Shown here: piece after piece, positions 25,397 to 33,022 of the stretch
Numbering within the stretch: the first letter of the stretch is position 1
How the letters are laid out: the number at the start of each line of letters is the position of its first letter
Source: Gammaproteobacteria bacterium
GTDB lineage: Bacteria; Pseudomonadota; Gammaproteobacteria; Pseudomonadales; Azotimanducaceae
Reading direction: 5' to 3'
DNA: 38,828 nucleotides
NCBI GenBank assembly: GCA_007694905.1
Contig: REEU01000229.1
Location: forward strand, 1-38,828
Program-made: the position numbers and the translations under genes
Notes under the pieces: model-generated
What the model saw: only the letters and a program-made list of their open reading frames with translations
What the model was told of the DNA's origin: nothing
The model's database searches: none

Positions 25397-26813
25397 GATC
25401 ATCAAGCGCCACAAGGCACTCTCCGTGAGTCCACTCAAGGCGAGCCAGACCCTGGGAGCCGCGCTCGCCTTCCTGGGTTTCCGCGGTGCCATACCGATGC
25501 TGCATGGGTCTCAGGGTTGCACCGCATTCGGCAAGGTTTTCTTCGTGCGGCATTTTCGCGAGCCGATCCCTTTACAGACAACGGCCATGGACCAGGTGAC
25601 GACCATTATGGGTTCGGAGGACAGCGTGATCGAGGGGCTCCGGACCCTCTGCGAAAAACACGCGCCTCTACTGATCGGTCTGCCCACGACAGCCCTGTCG
25701 GAGACCCAAGGCAGTGATGTCGACATGGCCGTCAAGGAATTCCGAAAACAGCATCCGACGTTCGCAGCGGTACCCGTGGTGCCGGTATCCGCACCGGATT
25801 TCAGTGGCTGTCTGGAGACGGGTTTTGCCAAGGCGCTGGAGGCGATCATTTCGACGCTGGTGCCGTCGGCGGCCTCCGCGGGGACAGTCCCTGGGCGTCG
25901 GCGGCGCCAGGTCAATGTACTGGTGGGATCGAGTCTGACGCCGGGCGATCTCGAGGAACTCAAGGAACTCATCGAACAGTTCGGGTTGAGGCCTGTCTTG
26001 CTACCTGATCTTTCCGACTCATTGGATGGCCATCTTGGCGTAGATCAGTTTTCACCGCTGACCATCGGCGGGGCCGAGGTCTCCGAACTGCAGACCCTTG
26101 GCGACGCCAGGGCGACGCTGGTGATCGGGGCCTCGCTGCACGCGGCGGCGGACCTGCTGCATGAACTCACCGGGGTGCCGGACTATCGCCTTGATCATCT
26201 GATGGGGCTTGAGGCGGTGGATGGCCTGATGCTTGCCCTGCATGAGATCTCCGGCGAAGCGGTCCCGGAACGCATCGAGCGGCAACGCGCTCAGTTGCAC
26301 GACGCCATGTTGGACTGTCACTTCATGCTCGGTATGAGCCGTTTCGCGTTGGCGGGTGATCCCGATCTGATCCACGCCTTCAGTGAGTTTTTGCATGGGG
26401 TCGGTGCCGAGGTCGTGGTCGCCGTGTCGCCCGTCAACGCCCCGGTCTTCGCGAGGTCGGGGTTAGCCGAGATCAAGATCGGTGATCTTGAGGATCTCGA
26501 GCGGTCGGCCCGGGAGCGGGGCGTCGATTTGCTGGTAACGAATTCCCATGGGGTAGAGCCGGCCCGTCGACTGGGCCGGCCGTTGGTCAGGGCCGGGTTC
26601 CCCCAGTACGACCTGCTCGGCGGCTATCAGAAGACCTGGGTCGGCTATCGCGGCTCGCGACAGACATTGTTTGATCTGGCGAACCTGTTGTTGGAGCTCG
26701 GCAAGGGTGAGATTCACCCATACAGGTCGATTTATGCACAGAAGCCGGAGTATCAGGAGGCCGTTAATCATGAGTCTGCAGAGGCGTTTGCAGCTGGTGT
26801 GCCGCGACAATGA
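25389..26813 (+). CDS. nifN: NifN, FeMo-co assembly scaffold beta chain
   Basis: NifK paralogue that pairs with NifE. The product (about 474 residues) has [38 protein letters not shown] and a C-terminal [21 protein letters not shown] at 25389 is preferred because AGGGAG sits 9 bp upstream and the product then starts (M)[16 protein letters not shown], as in other NifN proteins; ATG at 25380 is the alternative. nifX begins inside its 3' end. Confidence 0.96.
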   Translation: MAEIIKRHKALSVSPLKASQTLGAALAFLGFRGAIPMLHGSQGCTAFGKVFFVRHFREPIPLQTTAMDQVTTIMGSEDSVIEGLRTLCEKHAPLLIGLPTTALSETQGSDVDMAVKEFRKQHPTFAAVPVVPVSAPDFSGCLETGFAKALEAIISTLVPSAASAGTVPGRRRRQVNVLVGSSLTPGDLEELKELIEQFGLRPVLLPDLSDSLDGHLGVDQFSPLTIGGAEVSELQTLGDARATLVIGASLHAAADLLHELTGVPDYRLDHLMGLEAVDGLMLALHEISGEAVPERIERQRAQLHDAMLDCHFMLGMSRFALAGDPDLIHAFSEFLHGVGAEVVVAVSPVNAPVFARSGLAEIKIGDLEDLERSARERGVDLLVTNSHGVEPARRLGRPLVRAGFPQYDLLGGYQKTWVGYRGSRQTLFDLANLLLELGKGEIHPYRSIYAQKPEYQEAVNHESAEAFAAGVPRQ

Positions 26814-27255
26814 GGATCTATGGATGCAGACGGCGATCAAGGTGGCCTTTGCCACGTCCGACATGAAGCACGTGGACCAGCACTTCGGTGCAGCCAGGTG
26901 CTTCGCGGTCTATGTCCTCGATCGTGACCAGGTGCGGTTCGTCGAGGCCAGCGCCTTCGGCCGCCCGGATATGGACGGCAACGAAGACAAACTGGCGGCC
27001 AAGATCGCTGCACTGGCGGGCTGCGCAGCGGTATACAGCCAAGCGGTCGGTGCCTCGGCGATCGGCCAGCTGAAGGCACAAGGGATTCAGCCGGTAAAGG
27101 TGTCGCCCGGTGCCGTGATCGGTGAACTGATCGTCTCGCTGCAGGAGGAACTGCGTCAAGGCCCAAGCCGCTGGCTCGCAAAGGCGATAGCGGCTGCCCA
27201 GCCGACCGATGTGAGGCGCTTCGACGCCATGGAAGCCGCTGGGTGGTCGGAGTAG
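26770..27255 (+). CDS. nifX: NifX, FeMo-co precursor carrier
   Basis: A 161-residue NifX-domain protein ([40 protein letters not shown]) that binds NifB-co or the VK-cluster and passes it to NifEN. The start at 26770 has CAGGAGG 9 bp upstream and overlaps nifN by 44 bp. It is followed by an rseC-like gene 4 bp downstream. Confidence 0.96.
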   Translation: MSLQRRLQLVCRDNEDLWMQTAIKVAFATSDMKHVDQHFGAARCFAVYVLDRDQVRFVEASAFGRPDMDGNEDKLAAKIAALAGCAAVYSQAVGASAIGQLKAQGIQPVKVSPGAVIGELIVSLQEELRQGPSRWLAKAIAAAQPTDVRRFDAMEAAGWSE

Positions 27256-27259
27256 CGGC

Positions 27260-27715
27260 ATGTTGGAGGCAAGTGGCACCGTGATTCGCGCCGAGGGGGC
27301 CTTCGTCTGGGTAGAAACACAGGCTGTGAGCGCCTGCGCGAGTTGCGGGTCTTCGGGCTGCACCACCTCTGTGGTGGCCAGGTTCTTTGGCCTTCAGCGC
27401 AATCAGTTGCGCCTGCACAACCGCCTGGGTGTGCGCATCGGTCAGGAGGTGATCGTGGGTATCCCGGAGCGGGCGGCCTTGCTTGCCGCGCTCTATGCCT
27501 ACGTGTTTCCGCTGCTGGCCATGATTGGCGCCGTTGCGCTGGCCACCGTGATGGGCTTGGGCGATCTGGCCCAGGTCGGGGCCGCCTTAGGCGGTCTCTG
27601 GCTGGGCATTGGGAGTGCCAGCCGATTCGTGGAACGGGCCCAGCGCAGTCCCCGCTGGGCCCCGCGATTGCGCCGTGTCGTCGGCCCGGTGTGTGTGAAG
27701 GTCGATGGCACTTGA
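27260..27715 (+). CDS. rseC: RseC/MucC-family membrane protein in the nif operon
   Basis: A 151-residue protein with a small N-terminal beta domain (LEASGTVIRAEGAFVWVET), a Cys cluster CASCGSSGC, two membrane spans (about residues 75-115, AALYAYVFPLLAMIGAVALA and VGAALGGLWLGIGSAS) and a basic C-terminal tail. This is the RseC layout. In Escherichia coli RseC works with the Rnf-like RsxABCDGE complex to reduce SoxR. Here it begins 4 bp after nifX, so it probably serves the nif-linked Rnf complex encoded at 190-5256; this link is inference. Ribosome support is weak, consistent with coupling to nifX. Confidence 0.85.
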   Translation: MLEASGTVIRAEGAFVWVETQAVSACASCGSSGCTTSVVARFFGLQRNQLRLHNRLGVRIGQEVIVGIPERAALLAALYAYVFPLLAMIGAVALATVMGLGDLAQVGAALGGLWLGIGSASRFVERAQRSPRWAPRLRRVVGPVCVKVDGT

Positions 27716-27736
27716 GTTAATCGGCCTTTTGGGCTG

Positions 27737-27775
27737 GGGCGAGTCGCCCGCCGGGATCCCCCTTCGCATGGGATC
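27737..27775 (+). other. Two hairpins between rseC-like gene and nafX
   Basis: GGGCG-AGT-CGCCC (27737-27749) and GATCCC-N9-GGGATC (27755-27775) stand in tandem in a 105-bp gap. Neither has a T-run. They may mark an mRNA processing or partial termination point inside the nifENX operon. Confidence 0.45.
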
Positions 27776-27820
27776 TGGGCACTGGGTTATTGAATTGTCT
27801 GGAACCTGTAGGAGATGGAG

Positions 27821-28294
27821 ATGAGCGAGGCAGCACTATCGATCCGTGAGGACGATCCCGTATTGGGAACGGATTTTGCGAGGGAGATGCTCCGGCAGAT
27901 GCGGGCCCTGGACACCTATGGCACATGCGACAACTGGCCGGTCGAGAGGATCCTGGAGCCATTCGTCCTGACCAAAGAGAAAAAGCGTGAGATTCCGGTC
28001 ATTGGCGATCCGGATGAGATCGTCGTGGCACGGGTCAAGGCTTTTTACAACGCGATCTCGGCGTTGATCGAGAAAGAGTGCGGCCTGATGGCAGTGCCGA
28101 TGATCAACCTCACGCATGAAGGATTCGGCAGGGCGCTGATCACGGTCGGCAAGCTGGTCGTCATGGACAGGACGCTACGGGATGTTCACCGGTTTGGATT
28201 CCCCTCGCTCTCCAGGATGAAGGATGAGGCGGACATGTTGCTTTCCGTGGCGCTGGAGATCGTTGGCCAGCATCCAAAAGTCGCTGGTATGTGA
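27821..28294 (+). CDS. nafX: NifX-associated protein (DUF269, NafX-type)
   Basis: A 157-residue protein (DDPVLGTDFAREMLRQMRAL, YGTCDNWP, GDPDEIVVARVKAFYNAISA, GFGRALITVGKLVVMDRTLR) that matches the DUF269 family placed after nifX. Its role is unclear; it is thought to help FeMo-co handling. ATG 27821 is chosen because AGGAG lies 6 bp upstream; ATG 27815 is too close to it. Confidence 0.92.
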   Translation: MSEAALSIREDDPVLGTDFAREMLRQMRALDTYGTCDNWPVERILEPFVLTKEKKREIPVIGDPDEIVVARVKAFYNAISALIEKECGLMAVPMINLTHEGFGRALITVGKLVVMDRTLRDVHRFGFPSLSRMKDEADMLLSVALEIVGQHPKVAGM

Positions 28295-28307
28295 GGGGAG
28301 GCTGGCC

Positions 28308-28532
28308 ATGACCGAGGAGGAACTGAAAAACCTGCAGAAGGCTGCACGCAAGGCCAGACGGATCGCGACCGAGAAGGCTGGAGAACTGCATGATCTGGTG
28401 GAGGATCGTCTTCCCGCGGCCTATGAAGAGATCCCCGATATTGCCAAACAGACATACGATTCCTGTAAGGCCTGGGCGGACGCGGAAGCGGCCTATCAGG
28501 CAGCGGAGTCTGGCGCGGCTGGAGAAAGATGA
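28308..28532 (+). CDS. CCE_0567-type small metalloprotein (DUF683)
   Basis: A 74-residue helical protein (TEEELKNLQKAARKARRIAT, LHDLVEDRLPAAYEEIP) that matches the CCE_0567/DUF683 family encoded between nafX and ferredoxin III. Cyanobacterial members bind a metal ion; the function in nitrogen fixation is not known. It is packed in the operon 13 bp after nafX and 1 bp before fdxB. Confidence 0.88.
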   Translation: MTEEELKNLQKAARKARRIATEKAGELHDLVEDRLPAAYEEIPDIAKQTYDSCKAWADAEAAYQAAESGAAGER

Positions 28533-28533
28533 C

Positions 28534-28860
28534 ATGAGCATGATTACTGGCTTGACGCGTGGCGGCGAGTCCTATATTCCCGCCTTCGTGGTGGACCTCA
28601 ACCAAGCCGATTGCATCGGTTGCGGCCGCTGTTTCAAGGTTTGCCCTCGTGATGTCTTTGATCTAATCGAGCGGGATGATGTCGATGGCCTGGATGCGGT
28701 GGTCGACTACGATGAAGAGGACGACGACGACGGCTTTTCGGATGATACGGCGATGGTGATGAGACTCGCAAACGCCATGGATTGCATAGGCTGCGGCGCC
28801 TGCGCGCGCATCTGTCCCAAGGGATGCTTCACCCACGCGCCGCAGAGCGCCGTGGCCTGA
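28534..28860 (+). CDS. fdxB: Ferredoxin III, nif-specific
   Basis: A 108-residue 2[4Fe-4S] ferredoxin with CIGCGRCFKVCPRDVF and CIGCGACARICPKGCF separated by a strongly acidic insert (YDEEDDDDGFSDD). This arrangement is typical of the nif-specific ferredoxin III that ends nifENX operons. It is a likely electron donor to nitrogenase or NifEN. GGAG lies 9 bp upstream of the ATG. Its 3' end overlaps, tail to tail, a truncated nifZ-like frame on the other strand. Confidence 0.93.
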   Translation: MSMITGLTRGGESYIPAFVVDLNQADCIGCGRCFKVCPRDVFDLIERDDVDGLDAVVDYDEEDDDDGFSDDTAMVMRLANAMDCIGCGACARICPKGCFTHAPQSAVA

Positions 28861-28981
28861 GGGTTCCGTAACGCCAAGACCCGAGCAGTGCGTCTTTGGG
28901 TATTTCCGGGATGCCCCGGTCGTTGAAGATGTGGCTTGTCGCGTAGATGACGTCTCCGGGTTGCAGTGCATCGATGTTCAC
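28829..28981 (-). pseudogene. Truncated nifZ-like ORF, antisense to the end of ferredoxin III
   Basis: On the minus strand a GTG at 28981 follows AAAGGAGCAGCC, a good ribosome site, and encodes 50 residues starting MNIDALQPGDVIYATSHIFN and continuing DRGIPEIPKDALLGS. The first 35 or so look like the opening of a small NifZ-domain protein (PGDVIYA, ND-G-IPEIP-DALL); after that the frame runs into DNA antisense to fdxB and stops. The usual middle and end of the domain are missing. It is most likely a remnant left by a rearrangement, though a short expressed protein cannot be excluded. Confidence 0.5.
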
Positions 28982-28992
28982 GGCTGCTCCTT

Positions 28993-29041
28993 TGTCGGTT
29001 TTGTGACTGAACTACAGTTTCCGCTTGTCGTTCCAGGAACA
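28993..29041. promoter_or_regulatory. NifA sites upstream of the nifU-like/nifV operon
   Basis: An exact TGT-N10-ACA lies at 29026-29041 (TGTCGTTCCAGGAACA). A near match ending in ACT lies exactly 33 bp upstream at 28993-29008 (TGTCGGTTTTGTGACT). The proximal site is 65 bp from the sigma54 promoter. Confidence 0.6.
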
Positions 29042-29076
29042 ATGCAGCGGGGCTGCGCTTCGTTTTTCATTCAATA

Positions 29077-29089
29077 AATCAATAGACTG
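29077..29089 (+). promoter_or_regulatory. Possible IHF site between NifA site and promoter
   Basis: AATCAATAGACTG differs at one position from the IHF core WATCAA-N4-TTR and lies in an AT-rich stretch between the enhancer and the sigma54 promoter, where IHF usually bends nif promoters. Confidence 0.35.
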
Positions 29090-29105
29090 GAGAATCCCAT
29101 TGGCA

Positions 29106-29121
29106 TGGCACACGCCTTGCT
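29106..29121 (+). promoter_or_regulatory. Sigma54 promoter of the nifU-like/nifV/WZM operon
   Basis: TGGCACACGCCTTGCT is a perfect sigma54 match. The transcript would start near 29133, 39 nt before the nifU-like start. Confidence 0.9.
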
Positions 29122-29171
29122 GCGTCTTTCGCCAGATGCAGTGCAAGACACTTGTCATGGAGGATTCGAAG

Positions 29172-29462
29172 ATGTTGATACTCACAGCAAATGCCCATCT
29201 GACCAACCTGCAGAGGATCAGGCGCATCGAGACCTTGCTCGAGGATATCCGCCCGAACCTGCAGCGCGATCATGGCGATGTGGAACTGGTCGAGGTCGAT
29301 GGGAAGTCCATCTACGTGAAGATGGTCGGGGCCTGCTCGGGCTGCCAGATGGCCGGAACCACCCTGGGCGGCATACAGCAGCATCTGATCGAGGGGCTCG
29401 GCGAGTTCGTTCAGGTACTCCCGCAGGAAGAGCTGACAAGACGCAAGTCGATGGGGGCATGA
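29172..29462 (+). CDS. NifU-like protein (Nfu-type scaffold domain only)
   Basis: A 96-residue protein ([58 protein letters not shown]) matching the C-terminal Nfu domain of NifU, with its CxxC cluster site. The IscU-like and central ferredoxin domains of full NifU are absent. It should carry and deliver 4Fe-4S clusters. ATG 29172 has GGAGG 8 bp upstream; ATG 29157 is also in frame. No nifS or full nifU is in the window, so cluster supply must involve genes elsewhere, such as isc or suf. Confidence 0.92.
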   Translation: MLILTANAHLTNLQRIRRIETLLEDIRPNLQRDHGDVELVEVDGKSIYVKMVGACSGCQMAGTTLGGIQQHLIEGLGEFVQVLPQEELTRRKSMGA

Positions 29463-29465
29463 GTC

Positions 29466-29555
29466 ATGGCCGAACTGGTCAATTGGTCGACCGGTGCAGG
29501 AGCCCGAGAAGGCCTTCGTCCCGACCTGTGCCTGATGCTTCTGGAGCCGGCGTGA
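29466..29555 (+). CDS. Possible 29-residue ORF coupling nifU-like gene to nifV
   Basis: Starts 3 bp after the nifU-like stop, encodes [20 protein letters not shown] and nine more residues (LCLMLLEPA), and its TGA overlaps the nifV ATG (TGATG). It fills the whole gap between the two genes. It has no recognised homologue. It may be a coupling peptide or the collapsed remains of a gene. Confidence 0.35.
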   Translation: MAELVNWSTGAGAREGLRPDLCLMLLEPA

Positions 29556-30712
29556 TGAAGCCCAGACAACAGGAAGTGAGGATCAACGACACGACACTGC
29601 GCGATGGTGAGCAGTCGGCCGGTGTGGCATTCTCGATCGAGGAAAAGGTGGCGATCGCAGTGGCGCTGGACGCGCTCGGGGTACCGGAGTTGGAGATCGG
29701 TATTCCGGCCATGGGTGAGGATGAGCGCCGATCGATCCAGGCCGTGGCGGACCAGGTGCAGGGTGCAGATCTGATGGTCTGGTGCCGTATGCAAAGCCAC
29801 GACATTGCCCAATGTCGCGGACTTGGTGTGCAGCGGGTCGACCTCTCGATTCCGGTGTCCGATCAACAGATCGTGCGCAAGCTTGGCCGCGATCGGGACT
29901 GGGTGCTCGAGCAGATACTGCGGCACGTCGGGGAGGCACTGGATCTCGGTCTCGAGGTCTGTGTCGGCGGTGAAGACGCCTCCCGGGCAGATCTGGATTT
30001 TCTCTTTCGGGTCGTCGAGCAGGCGCAGCGGGCCGGAGCCCGCCGGTTTCGCTTTGCCGACACGGTCGGGATCATGGAACCCTTTCGGGTCCATGAGGTG
30101 ATCGCTGCCCTGGGTGCTGTATCGGACCTGGAACTGGAGATGCATGCCCACGATGATCTCGGGCTCGCGACGGCGAATACCCTGGCCGCGATCAGGGCCG
30201 GCGCAAGCCATGTGAACACCACGGTACATGGACTCGGCGAGCGCGCCGGCAACGCCCCTCTGGAAGAAGTCGTGATGGGGATGCGGCAGTTTTTCGACAC
30301 CGGGCACGGGATCGACATGTCTGACTACGGCAGGCTGTCGCGGCTGGTCGAGCAGGGCTCGGGGCGACCGGTCGGATGGCAGAAGAGCCTGGTGGGCGCC
30401 GGCGTCTTCACGCATGAGGCCGGAATCCATGTGGATGGTTTGCTCAAGGACCGCAACAACTACCAGGGGGTAGACCCGGCACAGTTGGGCAGGGCACACA
30501 GCTTCGTGCTGGGAAAGCACTCCGGCGCCTCTGCCGTCGTCCAGGTCTACGCCGAGATGGGCATCCAGCTCGACGACCTGCAGGCTGCCAGTGTCCTGGC
30601 GTTGGTCCGGCGGCACAGCACATTGACCAAGCGCCCGCCAGTCCAGGCCGATCTGCAGCGCTTCTACCTCGCGACCAATATCGGCGTCGCGGAACCCGGA
30701 GTGACAGCATGA
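29555..30712 (+). CDS. nifV: NifV, homocitrate synthase
   Basis: Condenses acetyl-CoA with 2-oxoglutarate to homocitrate, the organic ligand of FeMo-co. The 385-residue product has the DRE-TIM signature [18 protein letters not shown], a metal-binding [17 protein letters not shown] and the [18 protein letters not shown] motif. The start at 29555 has GGAG 8 bp upstream; longer in-frame extensions cover the nifU-like gene and are rejected. The length fits the family. Confidence 0.98.
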   Translation: MKPRQQEVRINDTTLRDGEQSAGVAFSIEEKVAIAVALDALGVPELEIGIPAMGEDERRSIQAVADQVQGADLMVWCRMQSHDIAQCRGLGVQRVDLSIPVSDQQIVRKLGRDRDWVLEQILRHVGEALDLGLEVCVGGEDASRADLDFLFRVVEQAQRAGARRFRFADTVGIMEPFRVHEVIAALGAVSDLELEMHAHDDLGLATANTLAAIRAGASHVNTTVHGLGERAGNAPLEEVVMGMRQFFDTGHGIDMSDYGRLSRLVEQGSGRPVGWQKSLVGAGVFTHEAGIHVDGLLKDRNNYQGVDPAQLGRAHSFVLGKHSGASAVVQVYAEMGIQLDDLQAASVLALVRRHSTLTKRPPVQADLQRFYLATNIGVAEPGVTA

Positions 30713-30816
30713 TGTTTCGCCTGCGGGTGCTAACTCTTTGATCGTTTCCGCAGTGCCGCCAAGAGAGAGCGTCGTCGCCAATCAGAGTGAATTCAACCAG
30801 AGTAGAGGTGGAACCC
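30713..30816. other. nifV-nifW gap with a 9-residue coupled ORF
   Basis: An ATG overlapping the nifV stop (TGATG at 30710-30714) opens a frame MFRLRVLTL that stops at 30741. The rest of the gap holds the nifW ribosome site. In Azotobacter-type clusters cysE1 or similar genes can follow nifV; nothing here supports one. Confidence 0.3.
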
Positions 30817-31158
30817 ATGAGCGAGACTGAATTGGAACTGGATCTGGAAGAACTGAGCAGTGCAGAAGAGTTTCTTGAGTACTTCAAGGTCTCGTTCGAC
30901 CCGTCGGTGGTACAGGTGAACCGTCTGCATATCCTGCAGCGCTTTCATGACTATCTGGCCGGCTCGGACGGCATGCCGGCCGATGAGGTGGAAATGCGCC
31001 AGGTCTACAAGGCTTTGTTGACCCAGGCCTACAACGATTTCGTCGCATCCGATGCGCGTACCGAAAAGGTCTTCAAGGTGTTTCGTCGGAACGATCCGGT
31101 CATGGTCCCGCTGAGCAGTCTGACGACGAAGGTATCCGCCAGTGCGCCCAAGGTTTGA
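30817..31158 (+). CDS. nifW: NifW, nitrogenase-stabilising protein
   Basis: A 113-residue acidic protein (LEELSSAEEFLEYFKVSFDP, VVQVNRLHILQRFHDYL, VFKVFRRNDPVMVPLSSL) with the NifW family signature. It protects or matures the MoFe protein, including under oxygen. ATG 30817 follows AGAGGTGG; an upstream ATG at 30787 is less likely. It overlaps nifZ by 17 bp. Confidence 0.95.
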   Translation: MSETELELDLEELSSAEEFLEYFKVSFDPSVVQVNRLHILQRFHDYLAGSDGMPADEVEMRQVYKALLTQAYNDFVASDARTEKVFKVFRRNDPVMVPLSSLTTKVSASAPKV

Positions 31159-31594
31159 GTACGGGGAGCCAGTGCGGGTGATGCGTAACCTGCGCAACGA
31201 CGGCACCTACCCCGGGTTGGCGACCGGGAAGTTGCTGATTCGCAGAGGCAGCGTCGGCCATGTCCGGGATGTCGGCACTTTTTTGCAGGACCAGCTGATC
31301 TACTCCGTGGAGTTTCTCGATCAGCGGAGAGTGGTCGGCTGTCGTGAACAGGAATTGCAGCCTGCCGACGATCCCTGGATCCCGACACGATTCGAGTTCC
31401 ACGAGCGGGTGACACCACGCATCCGGCTGGCGGTCAGCAGTGCAGTCATCGCCTGTCCCGGCGACGCCGGCGAGATCGAGAAGGTGTTGCGCGGGTGCGA
31501 GGGCGGACCGGCGTATCACGTGCGGTTCGGTGGCCGCACGGTGGTGGTGCCGGAGTCGTCCCTGGACTTCCTGGACCCCGAGGTGCAGGAGTAG
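31142..31594 (+). CDS. nifZ: NifZ, P-cluster maturation protein
   Basis: A 150-residue protein starting at GTG 31142 (MRPRFEYGEPVRVMRNLRND) with two copies of the NifZ beta fold: GTYPGLATGKLLIRRGSVG...VEFLDQRRVVGC and AVIACPGDAGEIEKVLRG...HVRFGGRTVVVPE. NifZ acts as a chaperone for formation of the second P-cluster in NifDK. A weak AAGG site and the overlap with nifW suggest coupled translation. Confidence 0.95.
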   Translation: MRPRFEYGEPVRVMRNLRNDGTYPGLATGKLLIRRGSVGHVRDVGTFLQDQLIYSVEFLDQRRVVGCREQELQPADDPWIPTRFEFHERVTPRIRLAVSSAVIACPGDAGEIEKVLRGCEGGPAYHVRFGGRTVVVPESSLDFLDPEVQE

Positions 31595-31596
31595 CC

Positions 31597-32514
31597 ATGT
31601 CCCTGCTGCTTCAAGACGCTGGCGCAGACCCGGTTCTGAACTACCACCTATTGCGCAGTGCGCTCGATCTGTATGGCAGGCGCCCTGGTGAGCTCGACGG
31701 GCAGCAGTACCAGAACGTACGGGGCAGGGCGCAACGCAGTTACAGGCTGGAGTCCCGCGTGCTCGGTTCCGTCGAGGCGCGGGGACTGGTGGTGCCGGAC
31801 GCTCAACTGCGGTCCGCTGTGGCTGCGGTCGCTGCCCGTTATGCCGATGCCAGCGATTTTGAAGCGGATCTCGTCGCCAACGGTCTGGATCGGCAGTCGC
31901 TGTCGGACGCGTTACGGCGTGAGTTGATGTTCGACGCGGTGATGCAGCGTGTGGCCGCCGATGCAGCGGATGTCACCGACATCGACATCCAACTGTTCTA
32001 CGAGATCCATCATGATCGGTTTCGCACCCCGGAACTGCGCACGGCCAGACACATACTGGTCACCATCAATCCGGACTTCGCCGACAACACGCCCTTGGCG
32101 GCACGTGCGCGGATCGAGGGCGTTGCCAAGAAGCTTCGGGGAAGGCGGCGACGCTTTGAGGATCTGGCGAAACGCTATTCCGAATGTCCGACCGCGCTGA
32201 ATGACGGCATGCTCGGTGAACTGCGAAGGGGCGCGCTTTATCCTCAGCTCGATGCCGTCTTGTTCGGGATGCTGGAGGGCGAGGTGAGCGAGGTCATAGA
32301 GTCGGAGATCGGGTTCCATATCCTGTATTGCGAACGGATCACACCGGGCACCAGGATTCCTCTTGCCCAGGCCGCGGAGAAGATTCGCGGGATTCTGCAA
32401 GAGAGGCATCGGCGCTACTGCCAGAAGGCATGGCTGGCGACGCTGGGGCGCCAGCCTGCGGCGTCCTTGACAACCTGCCCGGCCTGCGGCGGGGCGGATC
32501 ATCGCGTGTATTGA
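31597..32514 (+). CDS. nifM: NifM, prolyl isomerase for NifH maturation, with transposase-derived tail
   Basis: Parvulin-type (PpiC) peptidyl-prolyl isomerase required for NifH folding and activity. Of 305 residues, the N-terminal helical part (about 1-135) is followed by the parvulin domain (TPELRTARHILVTINPDFAD, ECPTALNDGMLGELRRG, ESEIGFHILYCERITPG). Residues 294-305 (CPACGGADHRVY) do not look like NifM; they match the zinc-finger stretch at the end of IS91-type transposases, whose remaining tail continues in another frame just after the stop. The normal NifM length is about 290, so the enzyme core should be intact. GGAG precedes the ATG. Confidence 0.95.
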   Translation: MSLLLQDAGADPVLNYHLLRSALDLYGRRPGELDGQQYQNVRGRAQRSYRLESRVLGSVEARGLVVPDAQLRSAVAAVAARYADASDFEADLVANGLDRQSLSDALRRELMFDAVMQRVAADAADVTDIDIQLFYEIHHDRFRTPELRTARHILVTINPDFADNTPLAARARIEGVAKKLRGRRRRFEDLAKRYSECPTALNDGMLGELRRGALYPQLDAVLFGMLEGEVSEVIESEIGFHILYCERITPGTRIPLAQAAEKIRGILQERHRRYCQKAWLATLGRQPAASLTTCPACGGADHRVY

Positions 32515-32690
32515 AGACCCGGTGGTGATCAAGAAGATCCTCGAAGACCTCGATGCTAAAGCCCTGAAGCCGGAATAATCGATGCGCCTGCCCTGCCGGG
32601 CGCCGCCCGAGCGGGGGATGTTGCACTGACCGGGTTTCCAACGATGACTTCAAGGCTGCGACGCCAGCGGAGCGGCCACGGCGACGCACG
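32464..32690 (+). mobile_element. IS91-type transposase C-terminal remnant, copy 1
   Basis: From 32464 the DNA encodes TTCPACGG, then after a one-base frame change RIIACIEDPVVIKKILEDLD and AKALKPE ending at TAA 32576-32578, followed by CRAPPERG-like codons. This is the conserved tail of IS91-family transposases (CPxCGG, IIACIEDPxVI, RAPPxxGLF). No upstream transposase domain is present. The homology with copy 2 continues past the stop to a shared GGAGCGGCCACGGC near 32684. Confidence 0.7.
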
Positions 32691-33022
32691 GCCACGTTGC
32701 CGGCATTCACTGAACAACAGAGCGGCGACCACGCTGGTTCGCGGAATTCGCGCCTGGAGTGATGGGCCGTAGGGCGTCTCAGGCCAGATCGACGGCCGAC
32801 CAAATGATGGCTGTCCCCGAAAAGCCAGATCAAGTTTGGATTACTGCAAATGATGGGTGTCCATTTTCTGATCGGGTATCCGGCCGACGCTTCATTCATG
32901 GCGAATTCCTTCATGGAGTGAACGGACCATGACGACAGGAGACCGGTGTTGCAAGCGCCTTTCCGTGCCAATATGACATATACCTGCCGATGTGATATTC
33001 CTATCCGTAGGTAAGTTCCGGA
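32691..33022. other. Intergenic DNA with a direct repeat
   Basis: Contains CAAATGATGGCTGTCC at 32801-32816 and CAAATGATGGGTGTCC at 32847-32862, a 16-bp direct repeat with one mismatch and a 46-bp period. The rest has no gene I can recognise. The repeat may belong to a REP-like or IS-end sequence. Confidence 0.5.

Noticed and set aside
29411-30781. 456-codon open frame antisense to nifV
   Set aside because: Mirror frame of a GC-rich gene; no recognisable domain and no promoter or ribosome site.
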